Below are positions 15,921 to 24,670 of a stretch of DNA of 64,000 nt, piece after piece. The stretch's first letter is position 1, and each line of letters starts with the position of its first letter. Position numbers and translations under genes: made by a program. The stretch is from Clostridiales bacterium (GTDB lineage Bacteria; Bacillota; Clostridia; Oscillospirales; Oscillospiraceae), in assembly GCA_022772525.1 (NCBI GenBank), contig JALFAD010000096.1, positions 62,001-126,000 on the forward strand, given 5' to 3'. Under the pieces are notes generated by a model. It saw nothing but the letters and a program-made list of their open reading frames with translations, was not told where the DNA came from and searched no databases.

Positions 15921-17066
15921 TCATTTTTCGCGGGCCGTGACACTTTTCGCGGGCCGTAACAGTTCTTTTTCTGCCATATCCAGCGCAGAAGCAATCACAG
16001 CATCCATATCGTAGTATTTGTATTCTCCAAGTCGGCCGCCGATGATGACGTTTTCTTCCGCATCGGCCAGTTCCCGATATTTTCCATAAAGTGCGCTGTT
16101 TTTGGCATCGTTAACCGGATAGAACGGCTCATCTCCCGGTTTCCACTCGGCAGAATACTCTTTGCTGATCATGGTTTTGGGAATGTCATTTCCGTTTTCA
16201 TCCTTGCCAAATTCAAACCACTTATGCTCAATAATACGGGTCCAGGGCGTTTCGCAATCCGTATAATTTACAGCCGCATTTCCCTGATAGTTCGGAATAT
16301 CCAGAAGAATGTTTTCAAAGCGAACAGACCGGTACTCCAGGGCGCCGAGGCGATAGTTATAATACGCATCGATCGCTCCGGTATAAACCACCTTCCGCGC
16401 AAGAGTGTCATACGCGGATTTCTTCTCAAGATAGTCTTCGTTCAGCCGCACCTCAATGCCCTTCAGGAGATTTTCGACCATCCTTGTATAGCCGCCAATG
16501 GGGATTCCCTGATATTGTGCATTGAAATAGTTGTTGTCAAAGGTAAGGCGGACGGGAAGCCTTTTGATAATGAACGCCGGAAGTTCCCTGCAATCTCGCC
16601 CCCACTGCTTTTCCGTGTAGCCCTTAACCAGCTTTTCATAGATATCGCGGCCAACCAGGGAGATGGCTTGTTCCTCCAGATTCTGTGGTTCACCCACGAT
16701 CTCTTTTCTCTGCTGAGCAAGCTTCTGCTCGGCTTCAGCCGGTGTCACACTTCCCCACATCTGGTTGAAGGTGTACATATTGAACGGCAGCGAGTATAGT
16801 TCGCCCTTGTAGTTTGCAACCGGACTGTTTGTGAAGCGGTTAAACGAAGCAAACCTATTGATATAATTCCAAACTTTCGCATTGTTTGTGTGGAAAATAT
16901 GGGCACCGTATTTATGAACGTTTATTCCTTCAATATTTTCCGTGTACACATTCCCTGCAATATTGGGCCTTTTATCAATAACCAGAACCGACTTTCCCGC
17001 TTCTTTCGCCTGCTGCGCAAATACGGCGCCATAAAGGCCTGCGCCTACAACCAAGTAATCGTACAT
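15921..17066 (-). CDS. glf: UDP-galactopyranose mutase
   Basis: 381 residues. The N-terminal FAD-binding motif is VVGAGLYGAVFAQQAKEAGK, then VLVIDKRPNIAGNVYTE and NVHKYGAHIFHTN; later conserved blocks are GYTEKQWGRD and GRLGEYKYYDMDAVI. It interconverts UDP-galactopyranose and UDP-galactofuranose, so the polysaccharide probably contains galactofuranose. It is the last gene of the exopolysaccharide operon. Odd: the final ~12 residues (LRPAKSVTAREK) and the stop are encoded by the transposon's right end, which replaced the natural terminus just after the conserved C-terminal helix. Activity may be kept. Confidence 0.95.
   Translation of the reverse strand: MYDYLVVGAGLYGAVFAQQAKEAGKSVLVIDKRPNIAGNVYTENIEGINVHKYGAHIFHTNNAKVWNYINRFASFNRFTNSPVANYKGELYSLPFNMYTFNQMWGSVTPAEAEQKLAQQRKEIVGEPQNLEEQAISLVGRDIYEKLVKGYTEKQWGRDCRELPAFIIKRLPVRLTFDNNYFNAQYQGIPIGGYTRMVENLLKGIEVRLNEDYLEKKSAYDTLARKVVYTGAIDAYYNYRLGALEYRSVRFENILLDIPNYQGNAAVNYTDCETPWTRIIEHKWFEFGKDENGNDIPKTMISKEYSAEWKPGDEPFYPVNDAKNSALYGKYRELADAEENVIIGGRLGEYKYYDMDAVIASALDMAEKELLRPAKSVTAREK
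15943..15961 (-). mobile_element. Orphan right tip of a related transposon
   Basis: Directly outside the complete element's right end, an 18-bp copy of the same tip is repeated (inverted: TGTTACGGCCCGCGAAAA, one base different from the complete element). Together with 12291-12445 it frames the element, consistent with a nested insertion. Confidence 0.65.
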
Positions 17067-17098
17067 TCCTGTCGATCATCCTTTCTGAGAATGGAACC

Positions 17099-18565
17099 TC
17101 AAATGCTTCGGTTTTTTCGTTTCATAAGCTCCAGCATTCTTCCTGCCACGCTGAAAACAAATCCATCGTTCAGGATCAGTACGCCGGACACATATACGAC
17201 AGCGCCAACGCCTGTGATCAGAAACGTATTCAAGACCGACGCGTCCAAATTCATTGCCACGAAATAACAGACCACAAACATTACAGTGCCGGACAGCCAG
17301 TACCGCCACGACTCTTTCAATATTCTGAAAGCAGAAATATTTTTCCGCACAAAGCAGTACATCACGACCGTAACAGCGGACTCCGCAATCACGGTTGCGA
17401 TCGCTGCTCCATAACTTGCCCATATGCGGATCAGAAAAAGGTTCAGCACAAAGTTGGTGGCTGCGCCAAAACAGATCACCGCTGTAAACTGTTTGTCCTT
17501 TCCGCATGGAATCAAATACTGCATCCCAAACACATTGCTGAAACCGATAATCACGATAATCGGTGACAGAAGCTTGATCAGATTTGCTGCCTTGGAATAT
17601 CCCGGTCCAAGATACCATGGGATCAGATTATCGGATACAACGATGAATCCCAGCATCATCGGAACACCTACCAGCATCACAAACCGGGATGAACGGTAGA
17701 TATTCTCCTCGACCTCATTGATCCTGCCGTCAGCAAACCGCTGAGAGTTCCGTGGGATCATCACGGAGCCCAGAGACGATATGACAGTCAATCCCATTTT
17801 GACAAGCCGCTCGGCGTATTCATAATTGCCATTTTCCGCGTCGCTCCTTGTGATCAACCCGATCAGCGTTTTATCCAGCGAAGTATAAACGGAGGTAGCG
17901 ATCGTTGGCAGGAACAGCATAATCGTTGCAGGCAGATGCTTTAGCGGATGAAGTTCTGCACGCCTGATCGGCAGCAGATACCCGGGCATATATACCCAGA
18001 GCAGAGCGTTGCTGACGAAAATGATGCCGCACTGGATCAGCGTGTAGATCCACAGGTCTCCGGGCGACCGTACAAATGCAAAAATGCAGAGAAACCCCAC
18101 TGCTTTTACGGCAATATTACGAAATACAATTTTGCCAAACTCCTCGTTTCCCTGAAAGAAGAAGGCAATATCCAGTGCAATCGCAACGATATTTATGGAA
18201 AAGATACCAACCAGCACCCGGTATTTCGGACCATAGATGTTTTTGATCCACAGGATCAGGTATACGGCCAGGACGCATACTACAGGAATGAGTCTGGCAA
18301 GAACGATATCCCAAAAATCAACTGTCTGCTGATGTGCATCCCCCTGATGTTGGGCAATCAGGCGCTGCGCGTATCGTCCAAAGCCCAAGGCAGCGAAAAG
18401 GGTAAAGAAGGTGACGATCGAATAAATATAACTGTATTGCCCCGATGCCTCCTCTCCCAGGACTCTGGATACATACGGTGTAACCAAAAGAGGAACCAGC
18501 AGCTGGAACAGTTCATACAAAAGATTGTAGATAAAGTTCTTGCCAATGCTTTTATTCGCTGCCAT
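17099..18565 (-). CDS. Wzx-type polysaccharide flippase (MOP superfamily)
   Basis: About 488 residues from the ATG at 18565 (GAGGAAG site overlapping the previous stop). The N-terminus IGKNFIYNLLYELFQLLVPL followed by TPYVSRVLGEEASGQYSYIY is diagnostic of Wzx/RfbX flippases, and hydrophobic segments run throughout (about 12-14 helices expected). It should move the lipid-linked repeat unit across the membrane. It lies between glf and a GT4 glycosyltransferase, together with the polymerase, giving a Wzx/Wzy-type assembly route. Confidence 0.93.
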   Translation of the reverse strand: MAANKSIGKNFIYNLLYELFQLLVPLLVTPYVSRVLGEEASGQYSYIYSIVTFFTLFAALGFGRYAQRLIAQHQGDAHQQTVDFWDIVLARLIPVVCVLAVYLILWIKNIYGPKYRVLVGIFSINIVAIALDIAFFFQGNEEFGKIVFRNIAVKAVGFLCIFAFVRSPGDLWIYTLIQCGIIFVSNALLWVYMPGYLLPIRRAELHPLKHLPATIMLFLPTIATSVYTSLDKTLIGLITRSDAENGNYEYAERLVKMGLTVISSLGSVMIPRNSQRFADGRINEVEENIYRSSRFVMLVGVPMMLGFIVVSDNLIPWYLGPGYSKAANLIKLLSPIIVIIGFSNVFGMQYLIPCGKDKQFTAVICFGAATNFVLNLFLIRIWASYGAAIATVIAESAVTVVMYCFVRKNISAFRILKESWRYWLSGTVMFVVCYFVAMNLDASVLNTFLITGVGAVVYVSGVLILNDGFVFSVAGRMLELMKRKNRSI

Positions 18566-18566
18566 A

Positions 18567-19757
18567 TCACGCTTCCTCTGCAAACACGTCGTTCAAAAGC
18601 GCGAGATAGCTGTCAACATATTTTTCAGACGTCAAATGATTTTCATAGAATAATCTGTTTTTTTGCCCCAGTGCTTCTCTTTGCACAGAGGACATTTCCT
18701 TTATCCGATCCAGCGCATCGCAGGCTTCTTCCTCGGTGTCGTACAGGAACACACCCTCAACGCCGGCTTTTTCAAAGAACTTATTGCCGCCGGTTCTGCT
18801 TGCGACCACGATCTTTCCCAGTGCAAGCACCTCGATCATAATTAAATCAAAATACGTGAACTTATTCGGCAGTACGAATACATCTCCCGCATTGATAATA
18901 TTGTGAACCTCCCGCGTCCAGCCAACCTCCGTCCATTTGGGATGGTCGAGGCGCATCAGAGGGCCTTCGGTTCCGGCAATCAGGAATCTTGTATCGCGGT
19001 GGTTCGACAGATACCGTTCGCCGATCCGCTTCAGAGAATCATACCCCTTTACTTCATTATGTCTCCCTGCGTAAACCACGACAAATTCCTCATTTGAGAT
19101 TCCGAACTTGTCTCTGACAGAGCTGCGGTCTGCGCTGACAGAAATATCGGAGATCCCTGTGGGGATATAGCGGTAATGCGCCTTCCTCTGCTCGTGGATA
19201 TCCGCGTACTCCTCCCAGTTCAGGTAATACGGCTCCTCAGCGTCCTCACAGGGGAATACGATGTAATCCGCATTCCGAAATGCCCAGGAATCCATCTCCT
19301 GAAATTTCTTCAGGTTATGTTTCATGTAAGCAAGCTCAACGCCGGTGGCGGAGGCCGCCAGCAATTCCTGCGCCAGCGGCACAGGAGAATGAGAGGTGAC
19401 AATCACTTTACCCCGATAGTTTTCCAGACTTTTCCGCTGCTTGTACATATCGCTGGTGCGGTGAAAATGAATGATATCAAACTGATTCAGATAATCACTT
19501 GTGTCAACCGGACTGTAAAACATCTTCTGGTATTCGTCGATATGCCGAAAAGACCGCACTGCCTTCGTCAGCCGCTTGTGCTGATAGAGCCAGGATTTCT
19601 GCCCGGCTTCCTTCTGGAGCTGTGCCGCGTTTCCGGGCAGAAAATGGATGCAGTCCAGGCCCTTTTTTTCAGCTGCCTGCTTGATATGATAACCGACACC
19701 CAGCGGTCCGCCCACCGGTGCGACCCGGTCTTCCTCAAGATAAATTAAAACGTTCAT
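18567..19757 (-). CDS. GT4-family glycosyltransferase
   Basis: 396 residues with a GT-B architecture. The C-terminal nucleotide-sugar domain shows FGISNEEFVVVYAGRHNEVK followed by KGYDSLKRIGERY and the acidic FVLPNKFTYFDLIMIEVLAL motif at the donor site (E-x7-E type). The N-terminal domain is of the acceptor-binding kind. AGGAG precedes the ATG, and the start overlaps the polymerase 3' end. It adds one sugar of the repeat unit on the cytoplasmic face; the sugar is not predictable. Confidence 0.88.
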   Translation of the reverse strand: MNVLIYLEEDRVAPVGGPLGVGYHIKQAAEKKGLDCIHFLPGNAAQLQKEAGQKSWLYQHKRLTKAVRSFRHIDEYQKMFYSPVDTSDYLNQFDIIHFHRTSDMYKQRKSLENYRGKVIVTSHSPVPLAQELLAASATGVELAYMKHNLKKFQEMDSWAFRNADYIVFPCEDAEEPYYLNWEEYADIHEQRKAHYRYIPTGISDISVSADRSSVRDKFGISNEEFVVVYAGRHNEVKGYDSLKRIGERYLSNHRDTRFLIAGTEGPLMRLDHPKWTEVGWTREVHNIINAGDVFVLPNKFTYFDLIMIEVLALGKIVVASRTGGNKFFEKAGVEGVFLYDTEEEACDALDRIKEMSSVQREALGQKNRLFYENHLTSEKYVDSYLALLNDVFAEEA

Positions 19758-21177
19758 GTTTCTTTCTCCTCACAAACAGGTCGGTAATCAGCAGAAGTGG
19801 AATATGCTCCAGAATTAAAGAAAAATTCAGAAAACTTCCGTACATTACCAAGCCAAAAGTCATCAACAGCGTCATGATTCCGTGCACATAGAAGCCAAAC
19901 GTGCTTCCCGTCTGCATCATCCTGGTGTAGAACATTTTCAGAGCCAGCATATGTACGAATGTGAACAAAACTGCTCCAGGGTACCATAAGTAGAAATAGC
20001 CCTGTCCCTCCAGGGGGATGATCTGGGAATTGTAAACAACATCGTAGCCCAGAGATTCATTGAACAGCTCATTGGATATAGGCATTGATGTAAAAAATCC
20101 CCGAAGAACGGGAAATGACCGGAAGAAATCGCCCAGAAAATAATCAAGTTTTCCAAAGGAAGTTTTGATACTGTCCATTCCCACCGCGGCGGATGTGTTC
20201 AGATAGCCGCTGAAATAGACTTCAAGCTTCAACGCAATGGCACTCACCGCGATGTGGTTTCCCGACAGCAGCGGGCCGATGATAAAAGCAAACACCAATA
20301 TGGAGATGCACATGATGGCGGCGATCCCGATAACAACTCTGCGTTTATCCGGATATAACAGCAGCAAGAAGAATATCAGCGTCAATGCCGCGTAAATACT
20401 TGTGGCAACACTGTCCGGTACGATCAACACAAGAACAGCAAGGATCGCAGCGAAGGAAGCAAACAGCTTAGTACCGCTTCTCTTCAAATATCTGCTGGTA
20501 TACACTTTGAGTACCAGCATATAGGCCAGCGCAAACCTGGATTCACTGATCAGCCAGTTCACGGGATAATAGACCCAGAATGGCAGCGAAGCACTTGCAA
20601 TGCCCGCACTTTGCCTCCACTGGATCTCACTGGCTTCGTTTAAAAAGAAAATCGGCCGGTAGCGATACATAAAAGCAGGATAGACAATGACAACTGCGAT
20701 TGTGACCGCGATGCACAGAAAGATAATCCGCCATGCGTTTTTGGAATATCTTGAATCCTCTGCCAGCATCTGACCCACGAGTTCCCTATCGTTGATCCCC
20801 TCCTGAGGCCATTTTACGAATGTGATAAAGAAGCATACCACAGAATACTCCAATATCTGCAGGATCACCGCTTCCGGGATGTGGTCATAAGCGCTGCTGC
20901 TGAAGCGGTCATTTTCCAGTCCGCCGTTTATCAATACCAGGCAGGGGAAAAGCACCATCTTAATTGCCATCAGCACCATGACCAGTTTTTTGACAACAAC
21001 GGAAGTATTCCTGGAACCAAGCCCCCATATGATGTAGCCGACCAGATATGCCGCAGGGAGAAGTACCGTGATATAGTATTTGCTGCTGCACGCGCCGATA
21101 TTGCACAACGAAAATCCAAATAATGCCGTCAGCGCAAAAAAGCAGGCAAGGTAATCATACCCTACGATTTTTTTCAT
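19735..21177 (-). CDS. Wzy-type oligosaccharide repeat-unit polymerase
   Basis: 480 residues from the ATG at 21177, which has a perfect AGGAGG site. It is strongly hydrophobic with about 12 membrane segments (for example YLACFFALTALFGFSL, VLVLIVPDSVATSIYAALTL), and a large extracytoplasmic loop near residues ~340-420 with the block ISNELFNESLGYDVVYNSQI and a G-x-G-Y-F-x-W motif near it. These are features of O-antigen/capsule polymerases. Sequence conservation in Wzy is low, so the call rests on topology and on neighbours (flippase, glycosyltransferases). It would join repeat units outside the membrane. Confidence 0.8.
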   Translation of the reverse strand: MKKIVGYDYLACFFALTALFGFSLCNIGACSSKYYITVLLPAAYLVGYIIWGLGSRNTSVVVKKLVMVLMAIKMVLFPCLVLINGGLENDRFSSSAYDHIPEAVILQILEYSVVCFFITFVKWPQEGINDRELVGQMLAEDSRYSKNAWRIIFLCIAVTIAVVIVYPAFMYRYRPIFFLNEASEIQWRQSAGIASASLPFWVYYPVNWLISESRFALAYMLVLKVYTSRYLKRSGTKLFASFAAILAVLVLIVPDSVATSIYAALTLIFFLLLLYPDKRRVVIGIAAIMCISILVFAFIIGPLLSGNHIAVSAIALKLEVYFSGYLNTSAAVGMDSIKTSFGKLDYFLGDFFRSFPVLRGFFTSMPISNELFNESLGYDVVYNSQIIPLEGQGYFYLWYPGAVLFTFVHMLALKMFYTRMMQTGSTFGFYVHGIMTLLMTFGLVMYGSFLNFSLILEHIPLLLITDLFVRRKKHERFNLS

Positions 21178-22249
21178 CGCATACCTCCTGATATTTTTCC
21201 GATGCCAGAGCCGCGACATGATCCCAGCTGTAGGCACGGCAGGCATAGCTGTAGGCATTTTTCGATGCGGAGCGCATTGCCTCCGGATTTTTGACCGCCT
21301 TCGCGATCCCCTCCGCGATCTGATCGGTCGATAGCTCCACTGGGATACCGCAGTGGTTTTCCTTTACCTCCTCAAAAAATCCTGTCCCCGGCGTGACAAG
21401 GACAGGAAGCGAATAGGAAAGCGCTTCCAGTACCGCGATGGGCTGTCCTTCAGACCTTGATGTCAGAACGAAAAGGTCCGCGGAGGAAAGCACCTCCGCC
21501 TTGTCCCCGCCAAAAATGCCGGGCATATTGATCACGACCTCGTCGAGACCATTTTCCGATATCATCCCGGAAACAGTACGGTTCTGCGCTTCGTCTCCGG
21601 GGCCATACAGGCGGACAGTAACCCCGCTGTTCACCAGCAGGGACTTGATTTTTGCACATCCCTGGATCAGAATATCGATCCCTTTGTGGTAGATATCCTT
21701 TCTGCCGATAAAAACAATGCTTCTGACAGATTCGCAGCGCCTGTCAATAGCCGGCGGTATTTCAATTCCGTTCGGAACGATGATAGATCTGTGCTTCACA
21801 ACCGACATCCCGCGTTCATTTTCACACAGGTACTGGATGGCGTCCGCATTCTCAAAGGCCTGCCGGAAGAACAGCGCCATAGCCAGCCGTTTCTTCAGCC
21901 ATTTCTTTTTCATGGCTGCCTCTGAAAAGCAGCCATGGGGAACGATGACATAGGGAATACGGTCTTTTTTCAGACGTTTGCAGATCCCGGTCATGCGGGG
22001 CAGGCCAAATGGACTGTGAAAGATCACAATATCCGGGTGGGAAAAGGGCTGGGGGAATGTGTGATAATCGTCGCTGTAAGCCCTGCTGCTGAGCAGTACT
22101 GCGGGCGCCTGAATCGCTGAGCATTCAGTGCCATAGTTATACAGCGCCACCTGCTCCGTAAAGCGCATACTGTTAATGATTTGCGGAACAACAACGCTGA
22201 CACCGCTGGCATGGTTATCAGAGATCCCCGCATAATGAAGAATTACCAT
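21155..22249 (-). CDS. GT4-family glycosyltransferase
   Basis: 364 residues; the GT-B fold is indicated by VPNGIEIPPAIDRR, SIVFIGRKDIYHKGIDILIQ, GGDKAEVLSSADLFVLTSRS and EGQPIAVLEALSYSLPVLVT (the classic GT4 E-x7-E donor site), then an N-terminal block FHSPFGLPRMTGICK and PHGCFSEAAMKKKW found in WbuB/WcaI-like enzymes. It has a GGAGGAG site. The 3' end overlaps the polymerase start by ~20 bases, so translation is coupled. Confidence 0.92.
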   Translation of the reverse strand: MVILHYAGISDNHASGVSVVVPQIINSMRFTEQVALYNYGTECSAIQAPAVLLSSRAYSDDYHTFPQPFSHPDIVIFHSPFGLPRMTGICKRLKKDRIPYVIVPHGCFSEAAMKKKWLKKRLAMALFFRQAFENADAIQYLCENERGMSVVKHRSIIVPNGIEIPPAIDRRCESVRSIVFIGRKDIYHKGIDILIQGCAKIKSLLVNSGVTVRLYGPGDEAQNRTVSGMISENGLDEVVINMPGIFGGDKAEVLSSADLFVLTSRSEGQPIAVLEALSYSLPVLVTPGTGFFEEVKENHCGIPVELSTDQIAEGIAKAVKNPEAMRSASKNAYSYACRAYSWDHVAALASEKYQEVCDEKNRRV

Positions 22250-23441
22250 AGATCTCCTCCGGTTCTTTCGTCAGTAAGTCCACGATTCGCAAATAACTGT
22301 TTTTCCGGTCAAACTTTTCTTCCGCACACCGGCGGGCATTCTGGCCCATCTGCTGGCGGAGTGTTGCGTCATTCATCAGTTTTTCCAGCTTTTGTGCCAC
22401 ATCAGGCGCATTGCCGTTCTTGCAGTTGAAGCCCATGTTATAATCAGAAACCAGTTTTCTGTATTCCTGGCTCTCCTGCGTGTTAATCACCGGCAGTCCG
22501 CACGCCGCATAGTCTGCGTGCTTGTTGATAATGCTGGCTGCGGATTTTCCCTTGATCGGATTTACCGTCACATCACAGGCTGCCAGCAATCCGCACATTT
22601 GGGGATAATTCATATATCCATTAAATTCAGCATTGATACCGGCCCGCTGGGCAAACTCCTGGAACTTCGGTGCCAGATATCCGCTGCCCATGATTACCAG
22701 CTTCACCTTTGGGCTATTCATCTGTTTGACCGCGTCAATCACACAGGGAATATCGTAGCTGTCTGACAAAGAACCACAGTAGGCGATCCAAAATTCTCCG
22801 TCGTCATTGCGGGTTACCTTATTCTTCACCACGTTGTCGTCAAATGCCGCAAGATCCGTCCCAATGTAGACGGCAGTACTTTTCTTTGCCCGTGTATTCA
22901 CCTGTTTCGCGCGATCCACATAGGTCTGAGATACGGCAATGATCCCATCCGCAGCTGCATACGCTTTGTTTGCAATGCGCTTGAAGGGCGCAAATGCAAT
23001 ATCGCTTACCACGGGTACATTCAAGGCCATCTGAAACGCTTCCGGCCATAGATCCTGAATATCAACAATAAAGCGGATTCCATTTTTGTTGCAGTATTCA
23101 CCGACAAGCGCCGCAGCAGTCAGAGAAGGAATGGCACAGTATACCACATCAGGCTTCTTTCTGCCTTTGATGTATTCACAGACGTTTCTTCCCCAGACTC
23201 TATGGCTCAGGAATCGCTGAACGGAGATATTCTTTTTGTAGCCCGGCTCCTCAATTAGCGTCACCTTATAGGGAAACCGGGAAAAATCGCATACACGTTT
23301 TTTCTTTGTTCCATGGGAAAAAGCGGAGCCAATCAGTTCCACATTGTTCCCTTTTGCAAACATTTCCGCTATGTAAGCGAACCGACTGTTTGTCGGCTTA
23401 TCCAGCGCTGCACAAAAATTTGCAATTATTACAATATCCAT
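22218..23441 (-). CDS. GT4-family glycosyltransferase (WbuB-like)
   Basis: 407 residues from the ATG at 23441 (TTGGAG site). N-terminal blocks are DIVIIANFCAALDKPTNSRF and RFIVDIQDLWPEAF, the latter a conserved D-x-W-P motif of WbuB/WcaI-type glycosyltransferases; the donor domain follows (EFWIAYCGSLSDSYDIPCVI, then GLLAACDVTVNPIKGKSAAS). It probably transfers a hexose or N-acetyl-aminosugar to the growing repeat unit. Its 3' end overlaps the next gene's start by 32 bases. Confidence 0.9.
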   Translation of the reverse strand: MDIVIIANFCAALDKPTNSRFAYIAEMFAKGNNVELIGSAFSHGTKKKRVCDFSRFPYKVTLIEEPGYKKNISVQRFLSHRVWGRNVCEYIKGRKKPDVVYCAIPSLTAAALVGEYCNKNGIRFIVDIQDLWPEAFQMALNVPVVSDIAFAPFKRIANKAYAAADGIIAVSQTYVDRAKQVNTRAKKSTAVYIGTDLAAFDDNVVKNKVTRNDDGEFWIAYCGSLSDSYDIPCVIDAVKQMNSPKVKLVIMGSGYLAPKFQEFAQRAGINAEFNGYMNYPQMCGLLAACDVTVNPIKGKSAASIINKHADYAACGLPVINTQESQEYRKLVSDYNMGFNCKNGNAPDVAQKLEKLMNDATLRQQMGQNARRCAEEKFDRKNSYLRIVDLLTKEPEEIYGNSSLCGDL

Positions 23442-23474
23442 TTTCAACTCCAACCGAATCCGGGTTGACCCTAC

Positions 23475-24575
23475 TCAAATCTTTATCATACAATTGGGAT
23501 TGTCAAATATCGCTTCGCTCTCCAGTATAATCGGCTCAACATCCACATCCCGTAAGAAGATGTACGGCTTATCATAATGATGGTACTGATCCCGCTTGAC
23601 ATTGTCGCAGTTTCCATCTTCCATAATGCGGATGGTATCTTCAATCAAATCAAAGCCAACGTGCGCCATAACGCCTGTATAGGCCATATGGCGAATGTTT
23701 ACTTCCGTGACCTTAATGTTACCGTCCTTATCCTCTTTCAAGTCAAAAGACAGGATACCGTGTGCAGGAACTCCCAGCTTCTTTTCCATGTACTTGATGC
23801 AGTCGTCGCAGAACTCATTAATTCTATCTTCATTCAAAAAACGACCAAAATGCGTATTTCCCGTTACATGCGAAGGTGCTGTATTTGCCATAACATATTC
23901 AACACATTCAAGTGCAGCGCCCTTTACATACTCGCCATTGTAGTAGAGCATTTCATTTGCAAGATGACGTCCTGTCAAAAACTCACTTACTGTAAATTCT
24001 GGAATGCGAGAGTTGATAAACAACCAACTCTTATAACTGCTCAAATCATTCAGCTTCAAAGAACCCAATCCACCAGTTCCCTCAGTTGCACGAATCCAGC
24101 ACGGAAATCCGATTTCCTTTTCTACATCTTCAAACCGAGGATTTTCCTGAGTAACCTTGATAGTTTTGGGAATATAATCCGTACCCTCAAGAAGATCAGC
24201 CATAATAGACTTATCTCTCAGAGACTCAGAAAGCAGTTTACATCCCATAAACACAGGGCAAGGAAATTTCCCGTTCTTCTCGAAGTAATCTCCCCATTCC
24301 ACGATTTCAGATTCCGGCTGCACAAAGGCATAATCGATACCCCTTTCTGCAACAAGTCTTTCAATCCACGGAAAATACTCTGAATCTGTGCAGCGGGGAC
24401 AAACATAATATTCATCAACAAGTTTCTTTCCGTCCTTCATTGTCATAAAGAAACCCATTGCTTTTTTTTCAACATCGCATCCAATAATGCGATAATCCGG
24501 ATGATTCTCCCGAATGATCGTTGCAATAGATCGGGGAGTCAGTCCGCCGATGCCGGTAATCAAAATCGTCTTCAT
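23475..24575 (-). CDS. ATP-grasp ligase in the polysaccharide locus
   Basis: 366 residues from the second ATG (24575), which is correctly spaced from AGGAG; the first (24581) is only 3 bases from it. The layout is of the carbamoyl-phosphate-synthase/PylC-like ATP-grasp kind: N-terminal Rossmann-like ILITGIGGLTPRSIATIIRE, a central ATP-binding region GFPCWIRATEGTGGLGSLKL, and the metal site SFDLKEDKDGNIKVTEVNIR. Such enzymes join a carboxylate to an amine or thiol through an acyl-phosphate. It is AT-richer than its surroundings and forms a cassette with the next four genes. The substrate is unknown. Confidence 0.85.
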   Translation of the reverse strand: MKTILITGIGGLTPRSIATIIRENHPDYRIIGCDVEKKAMGFFMTMKDGKKLVDEYYVCPRCTDSEYFPWIERLVAERGIDYAFVQPESEIVEWGDYFEKNGKFPCPVFMGCKLLSESLRDKSIMADLLEGTDYIPKTIKVTQENPRFEDVEKEIGFPCWIRATEGTGGLGSLKLNDLSSYKSWLFINSRIPEFTVSEFLTGRHLANEMLYYNGEYVKGAALECVEYVMANTAPSHVTGNTHFGRFLNEDRINEFCDDCIKYMEKKLGVPAHGILSFDLKEDKDGNIKVTEVNIRHMAYTGVMAHVGFDLIEDTIRIMEDGNCDNVKRDQYHHYDKPYIFLRDVDVEPIILESEAIFDNPNCMIKI

Positions 24576-24670
24576 TTTCATATACTCCTATGTCATAGTA
24601 TTTTGTACTTTTATGTATTACTGTTGTTTGCTTTTGCTTGTATTATTGGCTTCCGCAGCACTGTGACACC

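Larger units (their letters stand above)
12446..15942 (+). mobile_element. Mu/Tn7-like two-gene transposon
   Basis: 3,497 bp bounded by inverted TGTCACGGCCC...GGGCCGTGACA ends. Each end has two further TGTCCC-containing sites (left: TGAGAATCCAGTGTCCCGC and TGAGAATCAACTGTCCCAC; right, inverted: TGAGAACCGAGTGTCCCG and TGAGAATTCCATGTCCC), as in MuA/TnsB binding arrays. It contains a DDE transposase and an AAA ATPase, both intact. No target duplication was found at either boundary, probably because it sits inside the remains of another copy. Confidence 0.8.
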
